Origin: Winogradskyella sp. | Lineage (GTDB): Bacteria > Bacteroidota > Bacteroidia > Flavobacteriales > Flavobacteriaceae | Direction: 5' to 3' | Length of the DNA: 64,000 nt | Assembly (NCBI RefSeq): GCF_013213835.1 | Contig: NZ_JABSSU010000009.1 | Span: 8,853 to 72,852, forward strand | In this document: positions 43,518 to 52,570 of the stretch, one piece after another | How positions within the stretch are numbered: position 1 is the first letter of the stretch | Layout: each line of letters opens with the position of its first letter | Notes under the pieces: generated by a model | Database searches by the model: none | What the model was told of the DNA's origin: nothing | The model's input: the letters and a program-made list of their open reading frames with translations, nothing else | Position numbers and translations under genes: made by a program

Positions 43518-44375
43518 TTAGTTTAAATCTTCTATAAGATCATAGTATTTGGCTTTACTTGGAATGATATCTAATTTAAATAATTCGTCCTGAACTTTAG
43601 AAATTGTATCTCCATCAATGAGTTCTTGGGACCATTCTGTTAGAGATAACCATTCTTGTACATCTTCTAATTTTTGTTCGTATCTATTTGCAATAGTGCG
43701 GTCTATACTAGGTATAGATTTAAAGTCGATGGTTGTATTGTTGATAATATCTAAGATCGTTTTTAAGTCTTTTCTATTGTTGTTTATAAATTCTTCCCTC
43801 ACGGCAATTACAAAACATGGCCATGGCGATGGACAGTTTCCGATACGTCTAAATGTTCCATCATCAACCAATGGTTTTGTTGTAAATTTTTCCCACATAA
43901 AATAATCAGCATCACCATTAGTCAATCCTTCCACAGCACCAGTTAAATTTCTTATAACTTCAAAGTTTAAATCTTTATCTAAGTCCCAATTGTGGTTTTT
44001 AGCATTTATATAGGCCATTAAGTGCGATCCAGAACCAAATCTACTGATTGCTGCTTTAGTTCCTTTTAATTCATTAATTGATTCGTAATTAGACCCAGAA
44101 GCTACATGAATTCCCCATATAAGTGGGGATTGCACAAAGGTCTGAACAATTTTTGAAGGGTTTCCTGCAATAATGTCTTTGATAATGCCTTCGGTAAGAA
44201 TAACGGCAATATCAATATCACCATTTCTTAACCCTTTACACATTTCACCGGTTCCACCATAATAGTCATGCCATCTAAGATTGATATCCTCAGATTTATA
44301 TTCACCATTTTTTAAAGTTAAATACCATGCTAAATTGAAATGCTCAGGTACTCCACCAATATTAACTTTTTTCAT
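43518..44375 (-). CDS. cytoplasmic periplasmic-binding-protein-fold protein (NMT1/SsuA-like)
   Basis: A 285-aa protein of the type 2 substrate-binding fold: VNIGGVPEHFNLAWYLTLKNG at the start (in two parts, VNIGGVPEHFN and LAWYLTLKNG), GGTGEMCKGLRNGDIDIAV near 40-58, and ELKGTKAAISRFGSGSH near 103-119. It has no signal peptide or lipobox, and no ABC permease or ATPase is nearby. It may therefore be an enzyme or sensor with this fold, like THI5 or MqnA/MqnD, rather than a transport receptor. It sits 6 bp after a nucleoside phosphorylase gene. Confidence 0.8.
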   Translation of the reverse strand: MKKVNIGGVPEHFNLAWYLTLKNGEYKSEDINLRWHDYYGGTGEMCKGLRNGDIDIAVILTEGIIKDIIAGNPSKIVQTFVQSPLIWGIHVASGSNYESINELKGTKAAISRFGSGSHLMAYINAKNHNWDLDKDLNFEVIRNLTGAVEGLTNGDADYFMWEKFTTKPLVDDGTFRRIGNCPSPWPCFVIAVREEFINNNRKDLKTILDIINNTTIDFKSIPSIDRTIANRYEQKLEDVQEWLSLTEWSQELIDGDTISKVQDELFKLDIIPSKAKYYDLIEDLN

Positions 44376-44381
44376 GTTTAA

Positions 44382-45254
44382 CTAGATATTTACGATGCGC
44401 TCTAAAGCATAAACAATAAGTTTCTCAACAGCTTTTTTTGGGTCCTTACTAAAATTACCAGTAGCACGGTTTGCTATAATTGCATTTAAGGATAAAGCCT
44501 CATGACCTAGCAGTTTAGACAGTCCATAGATTACTGAGGTTTCCATTTCAAAATTGGTGATTCTAAAATCTTTATGCTTAAAGCTGTCTAGTTTAGAATT
44601 TAAATTGGCATCATGCAATGGTAACCTTAAAACCCTTCCTTGAGGTCCATAAAAACCACCAGCAGTTCCAGTCATACCAGTGTAAACAGTATCACTTTCA
44701 AAATATTTTTGTAAATATTTGCTATTATCAATAATAAGTGGTCTGGCTTTGTTTGTATCCCAATTGGTGTGTTTTATAAAGGCATCTTCAATTTCAGGAT
44801 TGCAGATATCCTTTATTTGATAAAAATGTAGCATACCATTCACATCAAGCCCATGAGTACTAATTAAAAAAGAATCTACAGGTATATCTGCTTGCAAAGA
44901 ACCCGAAGTACCAATTCTTATTATATTTAAATGAGTTAAGGTCGACTTTGGTATTCTAGTGTTGAGATCTATATTAACTAAGGCATCAAGTTCATTTAAA
45001 ACAATATCGATATTATCAGGACCAATTCCTGTAGAAATAACACTTATTCTTCGGTCTTTATAATAACCTGTTTGAGTTTTAAATTCTCTTTTTTGTGTAC
45101 TAAATTCAATACTGTCGAAATGTTTTGTGATTTTTTCAACCCTATCTTGGTCACCAACAAAAATAATAGTGTCTGAAATATTCTCAGGCTTTAGGTTTAA
45201 GTGATACACACTTCCATCTGGGTTTAAAATAAGTTCAGAATTTTTAATCGACAT
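44382..45254 (-). CDS. nucleoside phosphorylase (PNP/UDP family)
   Basis: A 290-aa member of nucleoside phosphorylase family 1. Family features are IIFVGDQDRVEKI at the N-terminus, ISTGIGPDNIDIVLNEL near 74-90, RIGTSGSLQADIPVDSF near 110-126 and ITNFEMETSVIYGLSKLLGH near 225-244, where FEMETS binds the ribose and phosphate. It resembles uridine phosphorylase more than purine-specific enzymes. It overlaps the DUF1835 gene by 11 bp and precedes the binding-protein-fold gene by 6 bp. Confidence 0.9.
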   Translation of the reverse strand: MSIKNSELILNPDGSVYHLNLKPENISDTIIFVGDQDRVEKITKHFDSIEFSTQKREFKTQTGYYKDRRISVISTGIGPDNIDIVLNELDALVNIDLNTRIPKSTLTHLNIIRIGTSGSLQADIPVDSFLISTHGLDVNGMLHFYQIKDICNPEIEDAFIKHTNWDTNKARPLIIDNSKYLQKYFESDTVYTGMTGTAGGFYGPQGRVLRLPLHDANLNSKLDSFKHKDFRITNFEMETSVIYGLSKLLGHEALSLNAIIANRATGNFSKDPKKAVEKLIVYALERIVNI

Positions 45255-46185
45255 GTATAATGGTCTTTATGAGTTTATTTTGATCCACACTAAATTGAAA
45301 TTCCAAACGATCGACGCCACCATAGGTCATATCATTTCCAACTTCTGTCGCAAAATTATTTTGCCTCAAAAGTGCGGTATGTCCTTTTCTATTGAGTGTA
45401 AGACTATCTTCAGTTTCTTCAAAAAAGATGGATAATTTGTCTATCATTCTTTTTAGCTGCAAATCACCAAACCCATAATAACCTTGATAATTTAAGCTAT
45501 AACCCAGCAAATGATGCCTAGATTTAATATCATTATCTCTAATGATTCGTAAAATATTATCTTCTAATACGCTTAAGCCACTTTTTTGATGCGGGAATCG
45601 TTTTAAGTGTGCCTTTAGGCAGTTAGTCATGTATTTAAAGCTCGAATTTGTGACTATATATGGCTTAAGTATATTATGGTCAGTTCCACAATACGTGCGC
45701 CATAATGCGACTGCTAATTCTTTGTCCTCTCGTGTAAGTAATACCTTGTCATTATAGTGTTTTCTCAATTGACTTGGACTTAGTTCTGCGAGACCCTTAA
45801 GATTCTTTTCGCCTTCAACTCTTCCGCTACAAATTAAGTAAAGTGGCAGATCTATTTCTTTTTGGTGTAATAAATTAAGTACACCAATTAAGTTAATATG
45901 ACAAAACAAATCATACTCAAACCAAAGGTTGATTTCAGAGTATTTATCGATGTTGTCTAATTTTGAGAGTTCTGCTTCTAATGCATTTTGATCGACCTCA
46001 ATATCATAGTGATCATTCAGGAATTCGCGTCTTATATTAAAGAACTCTTTTGAATCTATTTTAGCGATAGTAGGACCTTCACACAACATTTCTTGCCATG
46101 TCAAAATATCGTCTTTAAAATCTAAGTCTTTTAAAAAATTGGTTACGGCACTGCCGTTTGTAATATGTAGAATTTCTTTTGCCAT
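45244..46185 (-). CDS. DUF1835 domain protein
   Basis: A 313-aa cytoplasmic protein. The N-terminus HITNGSAVTNFLKDLDFKDD with ILTWQEMLCEGPT is the DUF1835 signature (a predicted nucleotide- or nucleic-acid-binding domain of unknown role). A helical C-terminal half with YGGVDRLEF near the end follows. It lies 3 bp after the SUI1 gene and overlaps the nucleoside phosphorylase start, making a compact four-gene operon. The function is unknown. Confidence 0.85.
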   Translation of the reverse strand: MAKEILHITNGSAVTNFLKDLDFKDDILTWQEMLCEGPTIAKIDSKEFFNIRREFLNDHYDIEVDQNALEAELSKLDNIDKYSEINLWFEYDLFCHINLIGVLNLLHQKEIDLPLYLICSGRVEGEKNLKGLAELSPSQLRKHYNDKVLLTREDKELAVALWRTYCGTDHNILKPYIVTNSSFKYMTNCLKAHLKRFPHQKSGLSVLEDNILRIIRDNDIKSRHHLLGYSLNYQGYYGFGDLQLKRMIDKLSIFFEETEDSLTLNRKGHTALLRQNNFATEVGNDMTYGGVDRLEFQFSVDQNKLIKTIIHVD

Positions 46186-46188
46186 GTA

Positions 46189-46518
46189 TTAACCTCCAAC
46201 ACGTTTTACTTTAAATCCTTTATCTTTCAGTATTGTCATAATTTTATCTCTATAATCTCCTTGAATAATGATTTTCTCATCTTTAAAACTTCCTCCAACA
46301 CTGAGTTTAGATTTTATTTCTTTAGCCAACTTTTTAAAGTCTTCATTAGCACCATTATAGCCTTCAAGAATTGTTATAGGTTTGCCTTTTCGTTTTTCAT
46401 ACTTGCATATAATTGGCTCGTCTTGAAGCCAAATATCACTTCCTTCAATGTTTTCATCTTCTGAAGGCTCTTCAATATGGTCTGGAAATAAGTTCTTTAA
46501 TTGATCTTTTAAATCCAT
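46189..46518 (-). CDS. SUI1/eIF1-like translation initiation factor (YciH-type)
   Basis: A 109-aa protein. The SUI1 fold is clear: YEKRKGKPITILEGYNGANEDFKKLAKEIKSKL (in parts: EKRKGKPITILEGYNG and FKKLAKEIKSKL), then VGGSFKDEKIIIQGDYRDKI and a C-terminal LKDKGFKVKRVGG. It is the bacterial YciH-type relative of eIF1, which binds the ribosomal P-site region and may affect start-codon choice. It is the first of four tight minus-strand genes. Confidence 0.93.
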   Translation of the reverse strand: MDLKDQLKNLFPDHIEEPSEDENIEGSDIWLQDEPIICKYEKRKGKPITILEGYNGANEDFKKLAKEIKSKLSVGGSFKDEKIIIQGDYRDKIMTILKDKGFKVKRVGG

Positions 46519-46555
46519 TAGTAATTAAGATAATTAGTTTTTAATTAGGAAAGCG

Positions 46556-47506
46556 TTATTTCTTTATTAAACCTAATTCAATTAAACGTTCATTTAAAAA
46601 TTCACCAGCAGTTATATCATTAAATTGTTTTGGATTATTCTCATCGATACAGCTTTCTAGAACATCTAATTTCATTTCACTGATTGGATGCATAAAGAAA
46701 GGTATAGAATAACGAGATGTTCCCCAAAGTTCTCTTGGTGGATTCACAACACGATGAATGGTAGACTTTAACTTGTTATTAGAATGTCTTGAAAGCATGT
46801 CTCCAACATTAATCATTAATTCATCAGGCTCAGCAATAGCATCTAGCCATTCACCATCATGTCTTTGCACTTGTAATCCACGACCTTGAGCACCCATTAA
46901 CAGTGTAATTAGGTTAATATCACCATGTGCAGCAGCTCTAACAGCATCATTAGGCTCTTCTAATATTGGTGGATAATGAATAGGTCTTAATATTGAATTT
47001 CCATTGTGTATATAACCATCAAAATACGTTTCTTCCAAGTCTAAATGTAATGCTAAGGCTCTAAGTACGTATTTTGCCGTTTTTTCAAGCATTTGATACG
47101 CTTGCTTACCTACGTTGTTAAATTCTGGTAATTCCTTTACTTCAACATTTTCTGGATATTCTTTTTTACGAACATCATCATCTTCAACATATTGTCCAAA
47201 ATGCCAAAACTCTTTTAAATCACCTTCTTTTTTACCTTTAGCACTTTCTTTTCCAAAAGACACATAACCTCTTTGTCCACCAATGCCAGGTATTTCATAA
47301 CTTTCCTTTATATCTAGAGGTAGATTAAAAAAGTTTTTTACTTCATCGTATAGTTTATCTACGAGTTCATCATCTAAAAAATGTCCTTTAAGCGCAACAA
47401 AACCAATGTCTTGATAAGCCTGGCCAATTTCGTCAATAAATTTTTGCTTTCGTTTTGGATCTTCAGATAAGAAATCTTTTAAATCCACACTAGGTATTCT
47501 GTCCAT
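46556..47506 (-). CDS. isopenicillin-N-synthase-type Fe(II)/2-oxoglutarate oxygenase
   Basis: A 316-aa non-haem iron oxygenase. The N-terminal DIOX_N domain holds VDLKDFLSEDPKRKQKF and GFVALKGHFL. The jelly-roll core has the iron triad H194, D196 (AAHGDINLITLL) and H251 (STIHRVVNP). The cosubstrate-binding RxS is R265-Y-S267. The family includes plant hormone and bacterial antibiotic enzymes, and flavobacterial members are of unknown substrate. It is 37 bp upstream of the SUI1 gene on the same strand. Confidence 0.9.
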   Translation of the reverse strand: MDRIPSVDLKDFLSEDPKRKQKFIDEIGQAYQDIGFVALKGHFLDDELVDKLYDEVKNFFNLPLDIKESYEIPGIGGQRGYVSFGKESAKGKKEGDLKEFWHFGQYVEDDDVRKKEYPENVEVKELPEFNNVGKQAYQMLEKTAKYVLRALALHLDLEETYFDGYIHNGNSILRPIHYPPILEEPNDAVRAAAHGDINLITLLMGAQGRGLQVQRHDGEWLDAIAEPDELMINVGDMLSRHSNNKLKSTIHRVVNPPRELWGTSRYSIPFFMHPISEMKLDVLESCIDENNPKQFNDITAGEFLNERLIELGLIKK

Positions 47507-47602
47507 TAGGCTCGAATTTAAATTTTGGTTGAATATACAAAATGTACTGAAAAAGGCCCTTTAAATTTGAAAATATGCGACAACTTTTGAATCATTTTTA
47601 GT

Positions 47603-47610
47603 TACATTTG
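47603..47610 (+). promoter_or_regulatory. -7 promoter box for the BCKDH E1 gene
   Basis: TACATTTG matches TAnnTTTG. The predicted start near 47615 leaves about 19 nt before the ATG. Confidence 0.55.
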
Positions 47611-47633
47611 ATGAACTAAATAAATAACAAAAG

Positions 47634-49634
47634 ATGTCTTTAATTATCAAGAATAATATTGAATTCAATACCAATAACTTGAATAATGAAATGCTTTTAA
47701 AACTTTATAAAAGCATGCTTAAACCAAGGATGATAGAAGAAAAAATGCTTATTCTACTTAGGCAGGGAAAAATATCTAAATGGTTTTCTGGCATAGGGCA
47801 AGAAGCTATTGCTGTAGGTGTTACCATGGCGCTTGATAAAGAAGAGTATATATTACCAATGCATAGAAATCTTGGTGTATTTACAACTCGAGACATTCCA
47901 CTAAATCGTTTATTTGGACAATGGCAAGGAAAAGCTAGTGGGTTTACAAAGGGGAGAGATCGTTCATTTCATTTTGGTACTCAAGATTATAAAATTGTCG
48001 GAATGATTTCGCATTTAGGACCACAATTAGGGGTTGCTGATGGTATCGCTTTAGCAAATTTATTAAAGAAAAATAATAGAGTGACTGCCGTTTTTACTGG
48101 TGAAGGTGGCACTAGTGAAGGTGACTTTCATGAAGCTTTAAACGTAGCTTCTGTGTGGCAATTGCCAGTGCTGTTTTGTATTGAAAACAACGGATATGGT
48201 TTGTCAACGCCTACAAGTGAACAATACTATTGTAAAGATCTAGCTGATAGAGGAAAAGGCTATGGTATAGAATCACATATTATTGATGGTAATAATGTAA
48301 TTGAAGTATATACAAAGGTTAATACTTTGGCCGAAAGTATTAGAAAAAACCCAAGGCCAGTTCTTATAGAGTTTAAGACTTTCAGAATGCGCGGTCATGA
48401 AGAGGCGAGTGGTACTAAATATGTTCCAAAAGAATTGATGGAAGAATGGGCTAAAAAAGATCCTATTGAAAACTACCAATCTTTCTTGCGAGATCATGGC
48501 GTTTTAACAGAAGAAGAAGAGGTGAAAATGAAAGAGGAAATCATGCAAGAAATTCATGATAATCTCGAAATTGCCTTTAATGAAGAATTCATAGACCCTA
48601 ATTTAACTGATGAATTAAATGATGTTTACAAATCATTTGTATATCAAGAAATTAAAGGTAATAATATAACTAAAGAAATAAGGTTGGTAGATGCTATATC
48701 TGAAGGATTAAATCAATCTATGCAACGGTATGATGATCTCGTAATAATGGGACAAGATATAGCAGAATATGGCGGTGTTTTTAAAATCACTGAAGGCTTT
48801 GTTGAAGAGTTTGGTAAAGAAAGAGTAAGAAATACGCCAATTTGTGAATCTGCTATAGTAGAAACTGCAATGGGACTTTCAATTGCCGGAATGAAAGCTG
48901 TAATGGAAATGCAATTTTCTGACTTTGTAACCTCTGGTTTTAACCCTATAGTTAATTATTTAGCAAAATCCCATTATAGATGGTCACAACACGCAGATGT
49001 AGTCATAAGAATGCCTTGTGGTGGTGGTGTTTCTGCTGGTCCATTTCACTCTCAGACTAATGAGGCTTGGTTTACCAAAACACCAGGACTTAAAGTAATT
49101 TACCCTGCATTTCCATATGATGCAAAAGGTTTATTAGCAACTGCAATTGAAGATCCTAATCCAGTTTTGTTTTTCGAGCATAAAGGTTTGTATAGAAGTA
49201 TTAGGCAAGATGTACCGACAGAGTATTATAATTTACCTTTTGGAAAGGCCTCAACATTGAGAAATGGTGAAGCAATTACTATAATAACCTATGGAGCAGG
49301 AGTGCATTGGGCACTAGAGGTGCTAAATGATAATGCTAATATAAATGCTGATTTAATTGATCTAAGAAGCTTACAACCTTTAGATACTAAAACTATTTAT
49401 GCCTCTGTTAAGAAAACAGGCAAGGCAATCATTCTTCAAGAAGATTCTCTATTTGGAGGAATATCTAGTGATATCTCTTCATTGATTATGGAAAACTGTT
49501 TTGAATATTTAGATGCACCTGTTAAACGTGTGGCAAGTATTGAAACACCAATCCCTTTTGCTACTCAATTAGAAAATCAATATTTAGCAAAAGGAAGGTT
49601 TAAAAACGAATTGTTAAGTCTTTTGCAGTATTAA
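47634..49634 (+). CDS. branched-chain 2-oxoacid dehydrogenase E1, alpha-beta fusion
   Basis: A 666-aa thiamine-diphosphate enzyme. The alpha part (about 1-330) has GIGQEAIAVGVTMAL and the ThDP/Mg motif GEGGTSEGDFHEALNVASVW...CIENNGYG. The beta part (about 345-666) has VIMGQDIAEYGGVFKITEG, FHSQTNEAWF and PVLFFEHKGLYR. The two subunits are separate polypeptides in most bacteria but fused in many Bacteroidota. It decarboxylates 2-oxoacids from Val, Leu and Ile and passes the acyl group to E2, supplying primers for iso-branched fatty acids. E2 and E3 are not here. It has a consensus promoter. Confidence 0.93.
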   Translation: MSLIIKNNIEFNTNNLNNEMLLKLYKSMLKPRMIEEKMLILLRQGKISKWFSGIGQEAIAVGVTMALDKEEYILPMHRNLGVFTTRDIPLNRLFGQWQGKASGFTKGRDRSFHFGTQDYKIVGMISHLGPQLGVADGIALANLLKKNNRVTAVFTGEGGTSEGDFHEALNVASVWQLPVLFCIENNGYGLSTPTSEQYYCKDLADRGKGYGIESHIIDGNNVIEVYTKVNTLAESIRKNPRPVLIEFKTFRMRGHEEASGTKYVPKELMEEWAKKDPIENYQSFLRDHGVLTEEEEVKMKEEIMQEIHDNLEIAFNEEFIDPNLTDELNDVYKSFVYQEIKGNNITKEIRLVDAISEGLNQSMQRYDDLVIMGQDIAEYGGVFKITEGFVEEFGKERVRNTPICESAIVETAMGLSIAGMKAVMEMQFSDFVTSGFNPIVNYLAKSHYRWSQHADVVIRMPCGGGVSAGPFHSQTNEAWFTKTPGLKVIYPAFPYDAKGLLATAIEDPNPVLFFEHKGLYRSIRQDVPTEYYNLPFGKASTLRNGEAITIITYGAGVHWALEVLNDNANINADLIDLRSLQPLDTKTIYASVKKTGKAIILQEDSLFGGISSDISSLIMENCFEYLDAPVKRVASIETPIPFATQLENQYLAKGRFKNELLSLLQY

Positions 49635-49767
49635 TATTTTATTGGTGTTTCTATTTTTATTTTAATGAATATCTTATGAGGTTTTTGAGAATTTAATTTC
49701 CAAATAGATATTTTTCTTGTAATCTTATTATTTGTTTTATTTTTAGCAAAAATTTCCAATACTAATT

Positions 49768-52080
49768 ATGAAACGAATATTACTTTTAGTTACTATGGTT
49801 TTTACTGTAGTATCCTTTGCACAACAAATTCCCAATGACATTAAACCACCTAGCTGGTCAATGACAAGTTTAGATAATTTTAGAGCTCATAAATTACCTT
49901 CTTTTGATTTAAAAACCTTGCAAGATGAAGATGTAATCAATGATTTAGACAAATCAAAACCTTGGCGTTTTGGACATGAGCTTTATGTAGATCATGATAT
50001 AAACAGCTACGGTAATTGGACGACCCTTGATAATGGAGATCGTATATGGAGAATGAATTACAAGTCTGATGGTGCGAATACCTTAAATTTTATGTTCGAT
50101 ACATTTTATTTACCAATAGGTGCCAAACTATATGTCTACAATGATGATAAAACAGATTTAATTAGACCTTTTACGCATCATAATAATAATCCAGAAGAGG
50201 TTCTAGGTACATGGTTAGTAAATGGTGATCATGCTTGGATAGAATTATATGAACCAGCAAATGTTGTGGGACAATCTAGGATCGTGGTTGGTTCTGTTGT
50301 TCACGGATACAGAACCTTAAATAGTTTTCAAAAAGCATTAAATGATTCAGGACCTTGTAATCAGGATGTTGATTGTGATATTACACCTGCAAGTGATCCT
50401 TTTCAATTAAATACACGTAAAGAGGAAGTAAAAAAGGCTGTTGGCATGATGGTTACAGGTGCAAATGGTTTTTGTACAGGTACTTTAGTTAATAACACAA
50501 ATAATGATGGTACACCCTATTTTTTAACTGCAAATCATTGCGGTGGTGGTGAAGCAGGTTGGGCATTTAGATTTAATTGGAGAAGCCCAAATCCTTCTTG
50601 TGGTACAAACACTAATAGTACAAATGGATCTTGGAACCAAACTGTAAGTGGCTCAACATTAAGAGCCGCAAGTTCTCAGTCAGATATGGAGTTAGTTCAA
50701 ATTAATGATACAAATTTCTTTAATAATAACCCTGATGTTGTTTGGGCTGGTTGGAACAGATCGACTTCTCAAATACCAAATACAACCTTCGGAATTCATC
50801 ACCCGAGTGGAGATATACAAAAAACATGTAGAGATGACCAAGCTCCATCAAGAGTGACAACTGGTTTCAATGGTGATCCTGATGCTCAGATGTGGTTGGT
50901 TTCTGATTGGGATTTAGGTGTTACTGAACCTGGTTCTTCAGGATCTGGATTATTTGATCAAAATGGTCGTATAGTGGGTATGTTGTCAGGTGGTTCCGCT
51001 GCATGTGCTGGAACAAATGATAACGGAGGTTCGGATATTTATGGTCGTTTTGGTGTAGCTTGGAATTTTGGTAGTAATGCTGCATCTAGGTTAAGCGATT
51101 GGTTAGATCCAGGAAACACTGGTGCAACAACGGTGGATATTTTTCCTACGATTCAGGCCTTGGCAAATGATGCTTCCGTAAACGCTGGAGCAAATGTAAC
51201 TTCAGAATTATGTGGTACTGCATTTACACCAGAAGTAACTTTAGTTAATAACGGTACAAACACTTTAAACTCAGCGACAATAACTTATAATTTAGATTCA
51301 GGTACTAATTCTGTTGTAAATTGGACAGGTTCACTTACAGAAGGTCAAAATACAATTGTAGCTACACCATCATATAACAATTTATCGGCAGGTGCACATT
51401 CATTTAGTATTACAGTGTCTAATATTAATGGCGGTGTAACTGATGAAAACCCTGCTAATGATAGTTTTACATTTAACTTTAATGTGTCGCCAGCATTCGC
51501 TACTAATAATGTTATCCTAAATATACTAACAGATAATTATGGAGGTGAAACATCTTGGGAATTAAGGAATAGTTCTGATATTGTGGTGAGTAGCGGACCT
51601 ACATCAAATTATGCAAATGGAACAAACTATCAAGAGACGATTGCAATACCTGTCTTAGATGAATGTTATACGTTTACGATTTTTGATTCTTATGGTGACG
51701 GTATTTGTTGTGCATTTGGAAACGGTAGTTACAGTTTAGAGGATGACAATGGTAATATTATTATTTCTGGAGGTGAATTTAACTCATCAGAATCTATTAT
51801 TTTTAGCGCTTTAAATCCACTTAGTATATATGAATTTGGTTTGGAAAGTGTTGTACGTATATATCCTAATCCAGTAAAGAATAAGCTAAATATTGATTTA
51901 AATATAAGTGAAGATGTCAACTACGAAATTATTAATCTTTTAGGGCAGTCCTTATTGAAGGGCAGTTTTAACGTAGGTGGAAACCATACATTAGATATGT
52001 CACAGCAAGAAAGCGGTGTGTATTTTATTAAGTTAACTTCAGGTAACAGTAGTTTCACAAAAAAGATTGTAAAGAAATAA
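49768..52080 (+). CDS. lysyl-endopeptidase-like secreted serine protease with T9SS type A sorting domain
   Basis: A 770-aa exported protease. Signal peptide MKRILLLVTMVFTVVSFAQQ. An N-terminal propeptide (to about 205) precedes a trypsin-fold domain resembling lysyl endopeptidase. The triad is H257 in LTANHCGG, D306 in QSDMELV, and S391 in EPGSSGSGLF. A beta-sandwich CARDB-like region (about 460-580) and a second Ig-like module follow. The last 75 residues are a type A T9SS signal (VRIYPNPVKNKLNID, LLGQSLLKG, SGVYFIKLTS, KKIVKK). It is secreted or attached to the cell surface and digests extracellular protein. Confidence 0.93.
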   Translation: MKRILLLVTMVFTVVSFAQQIPNDIKPPSWSMTSLDNFRAHKLPSFDLKTLQDEDVINDLDKSKPWRFGHELYVDHDINSYGNWTTLDNGDRIWRMNYKSDGANTLNFMFDTFYLPIGAKLYVYNDDKTDLIRPFTHHNNNPEEVLGTWLVNGDHAWIELYEPANVVGQSRIVVGSVVHGYRTLNSFQKALNDSGPCNQDVDCDITPASDPFQLNTRKEEVKKAVGMMVTGANGFCTGTLVNNTNNDGTPYFLTANHCGGGEAGWAFRFNWRSPNPSCGTNTNSTNGSWNQTVSGSTLRAASSQSDMELVQINDTNFFNNNPDVVWAGWNRSTSQIPNTTFGIHHPSGDIQKTCRDDQAPSRVTTGFNGDPDAQMWLVSDWDLGVTEPGSSGSGLFDQNGRIVGMLSGGSAACAGTNDNGGSDIYGRFGVAWNFGSNAASRLSDWLDPGNTGATTVDIFPTIQALANDASVNAGANVTSELCGTAFTPEVTLVNNGTNTLNSATITYNLDSGTNSVVNWTGSLTEGQNTIVATPSYNNLSAGAHSFSITVSNINGGVTDENPANDSFTFNFNVSPAFATNNVILNILTDNYGGETSWELRNSSDIVVSSGPTSNYANGTNYQETIAIPVLDECYTFTIFDSYGDGICCAFGNGSYSLEDDNGNIIISGGEFNSSESIIFSALNPLSIYEFGLESVVRIYPNPVKNKLNIDLNISEDVNYEIINLLGQSLLKGSFNVGGNHTLDMSQQESGVYFIKLTSGNSSFTKKIVKK

Positions 52081-52096
52081 TCTATAATACATTATA

Positions 52097-52136
52097 AAAA
52101 AAGCGGTTGTAATTATACATCCGCTTTTTTATTCTA
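52097..52136. terminator. bidirectional terminator between the protease and the small-ORF array
   Basis: Stem AAAAAAGCGG (52097-52106) with CCGCTTTTTT (52121-52130), 14-nt loop. There is a T-run on both strands, so it can end both the plus-strand protease transcript and the minus-strand array transcript. Confidence 0.85.
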
Positions 52137-52160
52137 TCTGATAGGGTTGATTATTCCTCA

Positions 52161-52232
52161 TCATTTAACTGAATTTTCTAAGTCATCATCTAAGCTATTA
52201 GACGTATTGATAATTTTAGATAAAGTCCTCAT
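52161..52232 (-). CDS. array ORF 4: divergent 23-aa peptide
   Basis: The ORF keeps the MRTL start and the upstream spacer of the other units, but the body is different and acidic: it begins MRTLSKIINTSNS and ends LDDDLENSVK before TGA. It may be a decayed copy, or a distinct partner peptide carried on the same leader. No other evidence of coding. Confidence 0.4.
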   Translation of the reverse strand: MRTLSKIINTSNSLDDDLENSVK

Positions 52233-52296
52233 AATTGTTCTTTTTTTTGATTGATTGATAATTTGATTGATGCTTTTGATTGATGAAATAGGTTAT

Positions 52297-52383
52297 TTAT
52301 CTATATCTTCTTTTACTGTTCCAAGTATAACTTTTTGTTTCTGAAGATGTACTTGTGATTTGATTATTGTTTAACGTTCTCAT
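52297..52383 (-). CDS. array ORF 3: 28-aa cationic peptide
   Basis: MRTLNNNQIT at the start and ETKSYTWNSKRRYR at the end. Against its two neighbours it has synonymous changes at Thr3, Thr16 and Arg26 (AGA against CGT), with an identical C-terminal half. Six basic residues in the whole peptide, one Trp and two Tyr. No signal peptide, so it is probably cytoplasmic. Confidence 0.62.
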   Translation of the reverse strand: MRTLNNNQITSTSSETKSYTWNSKRRYR

Positions 52384-52433
52384 AATTGTTTGTTTTTTGA
52401 TTGATTGATAAAATGATTGATTTAATCCGTTAT

Positions 52434-52520
52434 TTATCTATAACGTCTTTTACTGTTCCAAGTATAACTTTTAGTTTCGGTAGATGTACTTGTGATTTGA
52501 TTGCTGTTTAAAGTTCTCAT
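52434..52520 (-). CDS. array ORF 2: 28-aa cationic peptide
   Basis: MRTLNSNQIT at the start, TSTE in the middle (the others have TSSE), and the same ETKSYTWNSKRRYR end. The spacers on both sides are identical 50-bp sequences. The A/C-rich sequence before the ATG (AAAAAACAAACAATT) suits Bacteroidota initiation without a Shine-Dalgarno sequence. Confidence 0.62.
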   Translation of the reverse strand: MRTLNSNQITSTSTETKSYTWNSKRRYR

Positions 52521-52570
52521 AATTGTTTGTTTTTTGATTGATTGATAAAATGATTGATTTAATCCGTTAT

